From Perlabentimonas sp041656735 (GTDB lineage Bacteria > Bacteroidota > Bacteroidia > Bacteroidales > Tenuifilaceae): a DNA stretch of 64,000 nt. Both the position numbers and the translations under genes were made by a program. Location of the stretch: assembly GCA_041656735.1 (NCBI GenBank), contig JBBACY010000002.1, positions 1 to 64,000 of the forward strand. The letters run 5' to 3'. A model generated the notes under the pieces. It saw only the letters and a list, made by a program, of their open reading frames with translations. It had not been told where the DNA came from and ran no database searches. Position 1 is the stretch's first letter; each line of letters starts with the position of its first letter. This document shows positions 19,001-28,008 of this stretch, piece by piece.

Positions 19001-20247
19001 AGAAACTGGATAAAATAATGCTAAACCTTCTAAGCAACTCTATAAAATTCACACCCGAAGGCGGAAGCGTTACTCTTAAATTGAAACTAATTGATAAAAC
19101 TATTTACATAGAAGTTGAGGATACTGGCGCAGGTATTGCCCCAAATAATGTTGCAAATATTTTTGATACCTACTACCAACAAACACCTAATTTAAGAAGA
19201 AATACGAAAACATTTAGAGGAATTGGAATTGGGCTCGCCTATACAAAAAGTCTTGTGGAACTTCATGGTGGAAATATTTCTGTAACAAGTAAGTTGAAAC
19301 AGGGAAGTAAATTTATTGTTGCCATACCGTTTCAACCTGTTGAATCAAACCCAGATAAAACAATTCATTCATCAAACCTTATTGAGCGAAGCAATCTTTT
19401 AAATAGTGTCTCTGAAAAACTTATGGACTTTTCTGAGGATGCTAAAACCTTATCATCATTAAAAACCAACTTGTGGACAACACCTAAAAAATACAAAGTG
19501 CTTGTTGCTGAAGACGATCCTGAACTCTCCAACTTACTTTACAAAATGCTTTCAGAACAGTATGATGTTTATCTTGTACAGAATGGGAAGCAAGCCCTTG
19601 AGGTAATAAATAAAAAAAAGATTGATGTGGTTGTTAGCGATGTTATGATGCCCGAAATGGATGGCTTAACCCTTTGTAAAACTATTAAGGCTAATGTTCT
19701 TACAAGTCACATTCCTGTTATTCTTCTTACTGTTCGTTCCGAAATAGAAGATAGGATTGAGGGTCTGGAAATGGGTGCAGACGCTTATATTCCCAAACCG
19801 TTTTATCCAAAACATCTCTTTGTGAGAATTGAACGTCTTCTGAAATCGAGAGAGCAAGTTTCAGAATATTTCAAAACAAATTTTGGAACCCCTACTTATG
19901 AACTTAAGCAGGATTACTCTTCTAGGGATAAAGAGCTACTCCAGAAATGTATTGCTTTTGTTGAGGCTAACTATGCCAATGAGAATATTGATGCAGATAA
20001 GATGGCTTCAGACTTAGCCCTGAGTAAAGCTCAACTATACAGAAAAATTAAAGCTTTGACTGGATTTACTCCTCATGGTTTGATTAAAAATTACAGGTTA
20101 AAACAGGCAAGGCAAATGATTTTGGAAGGTAAACACTCTATAACAGATGTTATCTATATGACAGGATTTAATAATCGAACTTATTTTTACCGTTCATTCA
20201 AGGAACTTTTTGGAGAGACGCCTAGTGAATTGAATAAAATGATTTGA
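16084..20247 (+). CDS. Hybrid two-component system sensor/AraC regulator (HTCS) of PUL1
   Basis: A single-protein two-component system. The ATG at 16084 gives a Sec signal (MGTLANITTKFLSILFISIL); a TTG start at 15991 is less likely. Domains in order: two seven-bladed sensor propellers (to about 720, repeated LWIGT/LWVGT motifs), Y_Y_Y domain (about 725-805), membrane segment (about 815-835), HisKA with phospho-acceptor His868 in NLAHEFGTPLTLI, HATPase (about 970-1082: NLLSNSIKF, DTGAGIAP, GIGIGLAY), receiver with Asp1186 in VVSDVMMPEMDG, and an AraC-type HTH (about 1282-1387). It senses a glycan in the periplasm and activates the divergent PUL1 operon. All key residues are present. Confidence 0.95.
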   Translation: MGTLANITTKFLSILFISILSGNAFGNDLIWQSLRITNEMGLSNSAVNTIYQDSRGFMWFGTWDGLNRFDGKNIKTYTPDIFDKNAISNNIIRNIVEDKHRNLWIITEHGINRYSYDLDNFTSWFSELAEPRSKEQSLKGLIGYDGNIWVNVFGIGIFKFSPKENDFTPIIIPSLVEQTIKSIDCFLPLQENLYILCQDSLIVVDFNSMQVSNKIHLHTYYPNLNLSAVEESWLFEFEETPYLALNQRKGGLLFINLINWEETPINILDPKFIVTTIENSDSNDFLWIGTDDGNIFKVYPNDSFKTQSVLNKIPELVDKKVKIWSILETSDDLLWIGTDGEGVFRNYLKPKPFYQIGRGEAESRQLNHQIVRSIYEDKKGSLWVGTRGNGLNLIPYQKGETKYYNTSNGITNNAVLSLKEDRFNNLWIGHDGFGIDVLDMETGEFYYFPSDLKGGEDLEFGSVYAICIDAFDQIWLGTSGYGILGLNIKREKGEFVLTNYMHIKGESLDDPIRSNIVYAIVEEKPNTLWLGTRGAGIYRVNTITGQMENYTLNTIEKPGLSDNDILSLHIGRNNNLWVGSSGGLNKVNINYLPYNFVHYTTKDGLPNNTIHGILEDEKGNLWISTNKGLSKFFVSEEKFLNFNNADGLQSNEFTDGAVCSGQKTGKFYFGGINGLDWFYPENIQISEKVPKLIFTDFRLYNKKILPSDSTAILNKNIDELEEIILKYNQNFFTIEFTTLNYINPDKSLFEYKLENFNSDWVFAKNQREANFTNVPPGKYKLFVRATNEDGVWIKEARSISITIEPPVWRTLPAYLFYAFLIIILVYIIFKYQNKRIKVKHQIVLEKLQQQKEMELNQYKLKLFTNLAHEFGTPLTLIFASAASLLNPNKKPNETSALTKTIYQNSRRMQKLVQELLEFRKVDTGREKLELKPVEIIGVMNNIIEIFSHFAHENEIDLSFEPEVDELYCLLDSQKLDKIMLNLLSNSIKFTPEGGSVTLKLKLIDKTIYIEVEDTGAGIAPNNVANIFDTYYQQTPNLRRNTKTFRGIGIGLAYTKSLVELHGGNISVTSKLKQGSKFIVAIPFQPVESNPDKTIHSSNLIERSNLLNSVSEKLMDFSEDAKTLSSLKTNLWTTPKKYKVLVAEDDPELSNLLYKMLSEQYDVYLVQNGKQALEVINKKKIDVVVSDVMMPEMDGLTLCKTIKANVLTSHIPVILLTVRSEIEDRIEGLEMGADAYIPKPFYPKHLFVRIERLLKSREQVSEYFKTNFGTPTYELKQDYSSRDKELLQKCIAFVEANYANENIDADKMASDLALSKAQLYRKIKALTGFTPHGLIKNYRLKQARQMILEGKHSITDVIYMTGFNNRTYFYRSFKELFGETPSELNKMI

Positions 20248-20337
20248 TACAAACTGCGAAAAGGTCCAATAAGCACCAAAAATTTGTCTCCTTTAGTTAA
20301 AAAAAAATACTTCCTCATTCTTATATTCAATTTTCAG

Positions 20338-20710
20338 ATACCCTTCATCGGCCAAATCAAAACTATTCGATATCATTGGACATTGCGATCTGGCCAAAAA
20401 ATTTGCTTACTATCCAACATTCCCGCTTGATGTACTTTACGACGAAACCGCTCAGGTTTTCAAACGTGCTGACGTAGTTGTTGAAATAAACACAAGCGGC
20501 AAAACCAAACCTTGTAATGAGTTTTATCCTTCAGTCCCTTTTCTTGAGCGACTAGCTTATTATAAAGTACCTGTAACCCTTGGTTCCGATGCCCACGTTG
20601 AGCAAAACGTTGGCCAATTGTTTGATGATGCCATCGCAGGACTTAAGGCTCTTGGCTATAAGCAAATAGCAAGTTTTACAAAGCGCAAAAGGGAAATGGT
20701 TAAGCTATAA
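20338..20710 (+). pseudogene. PHP-family phosphatase, 5'-truncated copy B
   Basis: From about 20338 the reading frame encodes YPSSAKSKLFDIIGHCDLAK and continues to the LGSDAH motif and a stop at 20708-20710, the C-terminal ~124 residues of a histidinol-phosphatase-like PHP protein. There is no start codon: the same frame runs back only to a TAG about 45 bases upstream. Compared with copy C (21371-21744), most differences are at third codon positions, so both were under selection as working genes before truncation. Both copies begin at the same codon. Confidence 0.82.
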
Positions 20711-20900
20711 GTGACAATAATTCCCGTTTGGATTAGACAGTGCCAAATTAAAACCCAACCCATACACTAAAAAAACATTAACCTCCTAATTTGTGCTTCA
20801 ACTTTAGCAGGCAGGTGCAGCCAAACCGATGGTTGGCAAACCTGCAGTTGATAAGCCGAATGTTGTTTCAATAAGATAGCCTTAGCTTATCAGAGAATAA

Positions 20901-21218
20901 TCAACAAAAAAAGACCGGTGTTCGCCAGCCTTTATAATCAATCCAATCGATCAGGGTACTCCTTTTGGGGATGTGGTTAAGCTGGAAATGTGTTGTTTTA
21001 CCCGATAAACCAAGCACTGCGCCAGAAACTTCTTGTAATGAAGTACATTTGGCAAAGGCACAGAACAGCATGCTGATTAGGTGGTCTTTTGTTGTAAATT
21101 TCTTGACATATCGATCAGAATTATACGTTTTACTTGATTCTGAGATAATTTTAGGGTGAATTAATGAAATCAGCTGTCCGAAAACCGATTGCCCAAAAAA
21201 GTGTGTACTTTTATCCAT
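20901..21218 (-). pseudogene. IS4-family transposase, N-terminal fragment (second copy)
   Basis: Identical in protein and DNA to the fragment at 346-663: a DUF4372 N-terminal region of about 89 residues, followed by unrelated codons and a stop codon, with no DDE catalytic domain. Not functional. The position between two PHP fragments suggests the element inserted next to the gene before the duplication. Confidence 0.85.
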
Positions 21219-21252
21219 TATAGTTATAGTTTGTGCTAAAACAAAACTACAA

Positions 21253-21291
21253 ATAAGAGCTATGATGGCATTTTGCCATCATAGCTCTTAT
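21253..21291. other. Perfect 18-bp inverted repeat (second copy)
   Basis: The same 18-bp stem with a ttt loop as at 698-736, lying upstream of the second transposase fragment and just inside the element end. Confidence 0.75.
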
Positions 21292-21370
21292 ATCTTTTTA
21301 TCGGACAACAGTGATCTCAAATGTATCATTTTGAAATTTAAAATATCACTCCGAGCTTATTGGGGGCTAA

Positions 21371-21744
21371 AGTACCCTTCATCGGCCAAATCGAAGCTAT
21401 TCGATATTATTGGGCATTGCGACCTAGCCAAAAAATTTGCATACTACCCTACATTCCCTCTCGATGTACTTTACGACGAAGCGGCTCAGGTTTTTAAGCG
21501 TGCTGATGTTGTTGTTGAAATAAATACCAGCGGCAAAACCAAGCCCTGTAATGAGTTTTACCCTTCTATCCCATTTCTTGAGCGATTAGCTTATTACAAA
21601 GTACCTGTAACTCTAGGTTCAGATGCTCATGTTGAACAAAACGTCGGTCAGTTTTTTGATGAGGCCATTGCTGGAATAAAGGCTCTTGGCTATAAGGAAA
21701 TAGCAAGGTTTACAAAACGTAAAAGGGAGATGGTTAAAATTTAA
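21371..21744 (+). pseudogene. PHP-family phosphatase, 5'-truncated copy C
   Basis: The PHP sequence begins at YPSSAKSKLFDIIGHCDLAK and runs to the stop at 21742-21744, covering the C-terminal ~124 residues with the GHCDLAK and LGSDAH metal-site motifs. An in-frame ATG at 21262 inside the IS hairpin could start a chimeric 160-residue reading frame, but its first ~36 residues are not PHP-like. The N-terminal metal ligands of the PHP domain are missing, so activity is not expected. It lies 160 bases upstream of the PUL2 regulator. Confidence 0.78.
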
Positions 21745-21904
21745 CCAGGAATGTTTTTGCCTTTGAAACTTCGTCTAGAAACCGCACAATTATACGCCAT
21801 GCTTTACACCATAAGCATACTATATCTTCTGCTCTAGCCTTGTTGTTACCAAAATTCATTGTACTTTTAAAAGAAATTAAACCAAGTATGCTGAATAATT
21901 TTTC

Positions 21905-24706
21905 ATGAAAAAGATTGTTTATAAATTCCTCGTACAACTATTCACTCTTTTTGGTGCATTATTTTTAGGTGCTTTTGCTACAGAAGCTAATGTTCCGGAG
22001 CTAATTCCATACCTTATTAATGATTTTGATCTCAAAAACCAGAATTGGAATATTGCCCAAAACCCTAACAACCTACTAATATATGCAGCAAACTCCGAGG
22101 GTTTATTTGAGTTTAACGGTATTAACTGGACAAAATATTCGCTAAAAGATAAGCTACCCATAAGGGCAGTTGCGGTAAATAGCAACGAACAAATTTTTAC
22201 GGGTTCTTTTGAAGAGTTTGGTTTTTGGGAATACAGCAGCAAGGGTGTTTTAGAGTACACGTCAATTACTCATCTAACCACAATGGAAAAAAACGATGAA
22301 ATATGGAAGATCTATTGTGAAGGAGAAAAAGTTTACTTCCAATCGTTTACTTCAATATATATTTATTATGATGAAATAGTAGAAAAGGTAAAAGCTCCCT
22401 ACGCCATGCTTTTTCTTCATCAAATCAGGGATAAATACGTTGTTCAAGTAATTGAAAGTGGACTGTTCTGGTTTCAGGATAATGAATATAGCTACATCGA
22501 GCATAGCGATGTTTTTTCGAACAAAAAGGTTCATGCAATTATTCCGTATGGTGATAAACAATGGCTTGTTTGCACTGATAATTATGGTGTATTCCGCTAT
22601 GACGGCCAAAACTTCAGCTATTTCAATTCTGATGCTAGCACTTTTCTTGAAAGTAATGTATGCAATGCTGCTAAACAGTTAAACGACTCCACATACGCCT
22701 TTGGAAGCATCCTAAATGGGTTAATTATTACTAATAAAAAAGGTGAAATACTCCGAAACTATAGTATACATAACGGACTTAAAAACAATACTATTCTTTC
22801 CCTGTATGCTGACAATAAAGCTGGTCTATGGATTGGACTTGATGAAGGGGTAAACTACATCGATTTGCTATCGCCTTACACCCACTATAAGACCAGAGAT
22901 GAATCTTTAGGGACAATTTATGCTTTGCTGAAAAAGGATAACCAGCTGTATATTGGCACAAACCACGGTCTTTTTCTTAGCGATATTGTAAAAAGAGATC
23001 AATTCTACCATTTTACAAACTTAAGGCCAATTCCCAACAGCCAAGGTCAGGTTTGGTCGCTTGTGGAGTACGATAACCAGATTTTGTGTGGACACAACGA
23101 AGGAACATTCCTAGTAAACGGCGAAGAGTTTAGCCTTATATCTTCCGTAACAGGGGGGTGGACTTTTAAATCGTACGGCGACTATTTACTTGGGGGTACA
23201 TACACAGGTATTATAATTCTTGATAAATCAACAGAGGATGAATGGCAATTCCTGTCAAAACTGGAAGATTTTATCGAACCCACACGTTATCTCGAGGTAG
23301 ATTACCTGGGATATGTTTGGGCCTCGCATCACCAAAAAGGGCTATACAAGATTGAAATCTCTGAAGATTTGAGCCAAGCAGCTAGGGTTAACTTCTATCC
23401 AAATATTAAAGGAGAGAGCCACAATATAAAAGTGTTTAAAATTAATAACAGAGTAGTTTTCACCACGTCCCAGGATATTTACACTTATGATTACGTAAGA
23501 AATCAAATAATCCCCATTGATTCACTATCTAATAATCTTGGCGAGTTCAAAAGGGCTGATCAGATTCAGCATTATCAAAAAAACGAGTACTGGCTTATAA
23601 AAGATGATAAGCTTGCGCTATTTCAAATTAATCTTGATTTTACAGCTTCTAAGAAATGTGAAATACAGCTTAGCAGTATAAGCCTTCCCCAACGAAGCAT
23701 TCAACTGGTAAGTCTTGATAGTAACACTTTGATTATCCCAACTCCTGAAAGTTTCGACACCTACAATCTAGTGGCTCATAAAAACCAACTGAACATCGCA
23801 AATCTTGAACTTGAAAAAGTAGTTTTTTATGGCAAACAGAATGAAGAGGTAACGCATTACAAAAATTTCGAAAATTTAGAAACTAAATGGAACATGAATA
23901 ATGTAACCATTAGTTTTATTGCCCCTTACTCCTTTGATTATCCCAGCAAACAATTTCTTTATCGTATAAAAGAGCTTGAAAACAATTGGCAAAGTACCCA
24001 TAACAATCATTTTACATATCTGGGTCTTACTTATGGCAACTATACCGTTGAGGTTCAAGGTCCGGATGGTACAGTACTCCAAATCCCAATTCAGGTTAAA
24101 AAACCCTGGTACTACTCAAATATTGCATTAAGCAGCTATGTTGCTATTTTTATTATATTAATTTGGTTAGTAATACTTTACTTTAAATACAAAATGATCC
24201 GCCAAAAGGAGCGATTGGAAATGGAACTCAAGCATAGCTCACTGGAAAAGGAACTCGACTATAAAAATGTTGAGTTAATGCTCACCATAAGGTATTTAAT
24301 TAGTAAGAATGAAATTTTAACCGAACTCCAGAATGAGATTAGCATCATTAAAGAAAATTCATCCAAATATCCTATAAAGAATCTAAGGAGTATGGAGAAA
24401 ATCATGAAGGAAGGGCTTGAAACCCAAACAGAGGAGTGGATGAATGCCATGAAAAGCCTTAAACTGTCTGAGCAAGGCTACTTTAAAAAACTTCTGGATA
24501 AATACCCCGAACTTACCAATAACGATTTAAGGCTTTGCTCCTATTTACGAATGAATTTCTCTACAAAAGAGATAGCTCGATTACTAAATATCTCAACCAG
24601 AGCGGTTGAAATTGGTCGTTACAGATTAAGAAAAAAAATAGACCTTAACCATGATGAGAATCTCACCGAGTTTTTAATGCAGATTGACCTTAATAACACA
24701 AAATAG
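21905..24706 (+). CDS. Membrane-anchored propeller/Y_Y_Y sensor with LuxR-type HTH (PUL2 regulator)
   Basis: A 933-residue one-protein sensor-regulator. It has a Sec signal (about 1-26), a beta-propeller sensor region with LWIGLDEG- and LYIGTNHG-type repeats (about 30-660), a Y_Y_Y domain (about 665-737), one membrane segment (about 740-762), a long coiled coil (about 763-860) and a C-terminal LuxR-type HTH (about 868-912: STKEIARLLNISTRAVEIGR). Unlike the PUL1 regulator it has no histidine kinase or receiver, so the signal must cross the membrane directly to the HTH, probably by dimer rearrangement. Its position upstream of SusC in the same direction suggests it controls PUL2. Confidence 0.9.
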   Translation: MKKIVYKFLVQLFTLFGALFLGAFATEANVPELIPYLINDFDLKNQNWNIAQNPNNLLIYAANSEGLFEFNGINWTKYSLKDKLPIRAVAVNSNEQIFTGSFEEFGFWEYSSKGVLEYTSITHLTTMEKNDEIWKIYCEGEKVYFQSFTSIYIYYDEIVEKVKAPYAMLFLHQIRDKYVVQVIESGLFWFQDNEYSYIEHSDVFSNKKVHAIIPYGDKQWLVCTDNYGVFRYDGQNFSYFNSDASTFLESNVCNAAKQLNDSTYAFGSILNGLIITNKKGEILRNYSIHNGLKNNTILSLYADNKAGLWIGLDEGVNYIDLLSPYTHYKTRDESLGTIYALLKKDNQLYIGTNHGLFLSDIVKRDQFYHFTNLRPIPNSQGQVWSLVEYDNQILCGHNEGTFLVNGEEFSLISSVTGGWTFKSYGDYLLGGTYTGIIILDKSTEDEWQFLSKLEDFIEPTRYLEVDYLGYVWASHHQKGLYKIEISEDLSQAARVNFYPNIKGESHNIKVFKINNRVVFTTSQDIYTYDYVRNQIIPIDSLSNNLGEFKRADQIQHYQKNEYWLIKDDKLALFQINLDFTASKKCEIQLSSISLPQRSIQLVSLDSNTLIIPTPESFDTYNLVAHKNQLNIANLELEKVVFYGKQNEEVTHYKNFENLETKWNMNNVTISFIAPYSFDYPSKQFLYRIKELENNWQSTHNNHFTYLGLTYGNYTVEVQGPDGTVLQIPIQVKKPWYYSNIALSSYVAIFIILIWLVILYFKYKMIRQKERLEMELKHSSLEKELDYKNVELMLTIRYLISKNEILTELQNEISIIKENSSKYPIKNLRSMEKIMKEGLETQTEEWMNAMKSLKLSEQGYFKKLLDKYPELTNNDLRLCSYLRMNFSTKEIARLLNISTRAVEIGRYRLRKKIDLNHDENLTEFLMQIDLNNTK

Positions 24707-25005
24707 TATAGTACTAGCCTCTTCGGGCACCAACTATCTGCCTTCTCACTAATAATAGCCCAATAAAGTTCGCCGTCTGCGTAATCTTAATTGTCAACAA
24801 AAAGTACTTTTTATTGATAATTAGTCCCTGGTAATCAGATGATTAAATAAGACTGTTGAGGTAAAGCCCAGCTACACCACCCATAAATAACTCGATTGTG
24901 AAACTTAAATGGAGTCGAAAAATTGACTTCGCTACACGTTTGCAGTATCTTTAAAGGTATTACTTAAAAATGGGATAACGATTATCTATAAAACATTCAA
25001 AGTGT
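24707..25005. promoter_or_regulatory. Control region upstream of PUL2 SusC
   Basis: This 299-base gap has no gene. It contains a perfect 14-base palindrome, aaaaagtacttttt (24799-24812), a possible operator. A weak match to the Bacteroidota promoter pattern is seen: TTG at 24923-24925, 20 bases, then TATCTTTA at 24946-24953 (consensus TAnnTTTG), which would give a leader of about 45 bases. Both are suggestions from pattern only. Confidence 0.35.
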
Positions 25006-27996
25006 ATGAAACAAAAAATTATTGCACTAACAGTTTTTTTTATCATGCCTTTCGCTTTGCTCTCTCAAGTTATGGTTAAAGGAACTATAGTTGATGAGAG
25101 CAACGAACCACTACCAGGAGTTACTGTAATAGTGCAGGGCACAACCCGTGGAACTTTCTCTGATTTGGACGGAAAATACACCATACAGGCCAATCCATCA
25201 GAGGCACTAGTATATAGTATGGTAGGTATGGTAACCCAAACGCTTATCGTTGGCGATAGAACCACCATTAACATTACGCTAAGCCTTGAGTCCACTTCGG
25301 TGGATGAGGTTGTGGTAATTGGCTATGGCAGCCAGCGTGCGAAGGATTTAACCGCGCCCATTATTAAGGTGAAAGGTGAAACGCTTGCTCTCCAATCAAC
25401 TTCAAACGCAATGCAAGCTATGCAAGGAAAGGCTTCTGGAGTACAAATCATAAACAGCGGCGTTCCCGGAAGGGGGCCATCTGTTAAGATTAGAGGCATT
25501 GGCTCCATTGGCGATTATGCAAACCCATTATTCGTGGTGGATGGAGTGTTTGTCGACAATGTTGACTTTTTAGGCTCATCGGATATTGAAGACCTTGTTG
25601 TGCTAAAAGATGCATCGGCATCAGCAATATATGGTGTTAGGGCAGCCAACGGAGTTATCCTTATTACTACAAAGAGCGGAAAATCGGGAGAACCCATAAT
25701 AAGCTACGATTCATACTTTGGTTTTCAAACCCCCGTAAACATAATGCCGTTGGCAACAAAGAACCAGTACGTTGAAGTTCTTAATGAAGCGAACGCTTTA
25801 ACAACGGGTTATATTCCAAAAAATCCAGATAACTATCCAACAAGCACCGATTGGTATAGGCAGCTGGTTAGGAACGCTCCAATGACTAACCACAGCATCG
25901 ACATTTCGGGTTCGAGCGAAAAAACGAACTACTCCTTAGGCGGTAGCTATCTTTTTCAAAATGGGATTATGGATGCTGCCAATGAATATCAGCGATTAAA
26001 TCTTCGAATTCGGGTTGATCAGGATGTTAATGATTATATGAAAATTGGTTTTAACAATATACTCTCTAGGCATAGCCAGTATAGCCCAAACGATGGGGCA
26101 TTCTTTGGTGCGTTTGTTAATCCACCTGTATACCCAGTTTACGACCCAAACAATGCGGATGCTTACCCCGTTAAGTTTGGTTCTCCCCAAACATATGGCT
26201 TTGGAAATCAGTACGGAAACCCCGTGGCGGCAGCATACTACCCCGAGCATTTTGAAAAAGGAAATAAGATTGTATTTAGTACCTACGCAGAGTTTTATCC
26301 TGTGAAAAATAAGTTAACATTTAAAATTTCATACAATCAGGATTTAGGGCATTACACACCAAGGTCATTCACACCTGAATATAATGTTGGGGGCTCGCAA
26401 GGAGTTCGAAAATCAAGTCTAGAAAAAATCTCTGGGAGTTCAAACAAACAAATTATCGATAACCTTTTAACCTTTAACGACAGGAAAGGTAACCATAGTT
26501 ACTCCTTTCTTTTGGGACAATCAACCCGCATTGAGACGTATGAAACATTGGGCGGATCTGCCCAAAACGTAATTGGCATCGACGATCAATCAAAGTACCT
26601 ATCAACTGGCTCGTTTAGAGATAGAAATGCATGGGATGGTGGATCGAGATACCATGGTTTATCATTCTTCACCAGAGGAACATACAACTACAATAGCACG
26701 TATTTACTAACGCTCACATTTAGGGCCGACGGTAGCTCAAAATATCAAAAGAAATGGGGCTATTTTCCATCCATTGGAGTGGGTTGGAACCTAACTCAGG
26801 AGGAGTTTATGCAGAACCAAAACCTATTTAGCTTTTTAAAGGCCAGGGCAAGTTGGGGTATGCTGGGTAACGATAATGTACCTTCAAATTCTTCGGTAAT
26901 TCTCGGTTTAACAGGCCCCGGAAGTTCTGGTATATTTAACGATGCTCTGATTGATGGTATTGGAGCACAAACGGTGCTTCAAAACCAGCTAAGATGGGAA
27001 GTGGTTAGCGAGTTCAACTTGGGGTTCGACTTCGTATCGAAAAGCACAAAGTTGTCAGGTGATATTGATTTTTACTACCGAACCACCAATAATGTGGTTT
27101 TTTATGCTCCCATTGCAACAGGCGGTGGCGTTGCCGATTTGCTTGCCAATAACGGAAAGGTTCTTAATGCAGGTGTTGAGCTAATGCTTAATTGGGACGA
27201 TAAAATAAGTGATAATTTAGGTTACCACATCGGCTTCAACGCCACATCTATTTTTAACCGTGTGCTAGAACTCGAAGGCCGAGATTATATTCCAGGAGCT
27301 TATGTAAGGGGGAATTACACCACGAGAACTTCCGTAGGACACCCAATTGGTGCATTCTATGGCTTTGAAATTGACGGTGTATACAAAAGTGAAGCCGATG
27401 CGCTTCGGGATCCAGTAAGTCAAACCATTAAGGATAAAGGATTTTTTAAGTATAAGGATCAAAACGGCGATAATATTATAGACGATAAGGACAAGGTTTA
27501 CCTCGGCAGTGCTATTCCTTGGCTAATTACTGGCTTTGACCTTGGATTAAACTATAAGAATTTCGATATGGCCCTAGCCCTTTACGCCCAAATTGGTAAT
27601 AAGATACTTAACTCTAAACGGATGAATCGCGACATTTTCTCTGATGGTAACTACGATCAGGATTTTGTAGATAATCGCTGGACCGATAACAATCACTCAG
27701 ATACTTATCCATCTGCTCAGGCATACAATTCCTCTTATACCCAACAGGCAAACAACTTCTTTGTTGAGGATGGCTCCTTTGTTCGAATTCAGAACATTCA
27801 ATTAGGCTATACCATGAAGGCAATTAAACAAATAAAGATGCTAAGGGTTTATATTTCAGCCCAGCGCCCATACTCCTTCTTTACCTACAACGGGTTTACT
27901 CCCGAAATTGGCGGTAGCCCCATTAGCGCTGGTGTAGATAACTCTGTTTATCCTATGCAAGCCATATATTCATTGGGTTTAAAAGCGAACTTTTAA
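25006..27996 (+). CDS. SusC/RagA family TonB-linked outer membrane transporter (PUL2)
   Basis: A 996-residue SusC homologue with Sec signal (to about residue 20), CarboxypepD_reg-like domain (about 24-100: GTIVDESNEPLPGVTVIVQG), DEVVVIGYG segment, plug domain (about 112-225: KIRGIGSIGDYANPLFVVDG, GVRAANGVILITT) and a TonB-dependent barrel ending GLKANF. It should import beta-1,2-gluco-oligosaccharides, judging from the enzymes encoded downstream. The SusD gene follows after 12 bases. It is distinct from the PUL1 SusC and not a recent duplicate. Confidence 0.96.
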   Translation: MKQKIIALTVFFIMPFALLSQVMVKGTIVDESNEPLPGVTVIVQGTTRGTFSDLDGKYTIQANPSEALVYSMVGMVTQTLIVGDRTTINITLSLESTSVDEVVVIGYGSQRAKDLTAPIIKVKGETLALQSTSNAMQAMQGKASGVQIINSGVPGRGPSVKIRGIGSIGDYANPLFVVDGVFVDNVDFLGSSDIEDLVVLKDASASAIYGVRAANGVILITTKSGKSGEPIISYDSYFGFQTPVNIMPLATKNQYVEVLNEANALTTGYIPKNPDNYPTSTDWYRQLVRNAPMTNHSIDISGSSEKTNYSLGGSYLFQNGIMDAANEYQRLNLRIRVDQDVNDYMKIGFNNILSRHSQYSPNDGAFFGAFVNPPVYPVYDPNNADAYPVKFGSPQTYGFGNQYGNPVAAAYYPEHFEKGNKIVFSTYAEFYPVKNKLTFKISYNQDLGHYTPRSFTPEYNVGGSQGVRKSSLEKISGSSNKQIIDNLLTFNDRKGNHSYSFLLGQSTRIETYETLGGSAQNVIGIDDQSKYLSTGSFRDRNAWDGGSRYHGLSFFTRGTYNYNSTYLLTLTFRADGSSKYQKKWGYFPSIGVGWNLTQEEFMQNQNLFSFLKARASWGMLGNDNVPSNSSVILGLTGPGSSGIFNDALIDGIGAQTVLQNQLRWEVVSEFNLGFDFVSKSTKLSGDIDFYYRTTNNVVFYAPIATGGGVADLLANNGKVLNAGVELMLNWDDKISDNLGYHIGFNATSIFNRVLELEGRDYIPGAYVRGNYTTRTSVGHPIGAFYGFEIDGVYKSEADALRDPVSQTIKDKGFFKYKDQNGDNIIDDKDKVYLGSAIPWLITGFDLGLNYKNFDMALALYAQIGNKILNSKRMNRDIFSDGNYDQDFVDNRWTDNNHSDTYPSAQAYNSSYTQQANNFFVEDGSFVRIQNIQLGYTMKAIKQIKMLRVYISAQRPYSFFTYNGFTPEIGGSPISAGVDNSVYPMQAIYSLGLKANF

Positions 27997-28008
27997 AAAA
28001 TATTAGCT

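Larger units (their letters stand above)
20711..21314. repeat. 604-bp direct repeat, copy 2 (truncated IS element)
   Basis: This is an exact second copy of 156-759, again starting directly after a PHP stop codon and ending at cggacaacagtga. It contains the same transposase fragment and hairpin. The two copies are in direct orientation, so recombination between them could delete or duplicate the 20.5-kb segment carrying PUL1. The lack of differences points to a recent event or ongoing gene conversion. Confidence 0.85.
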
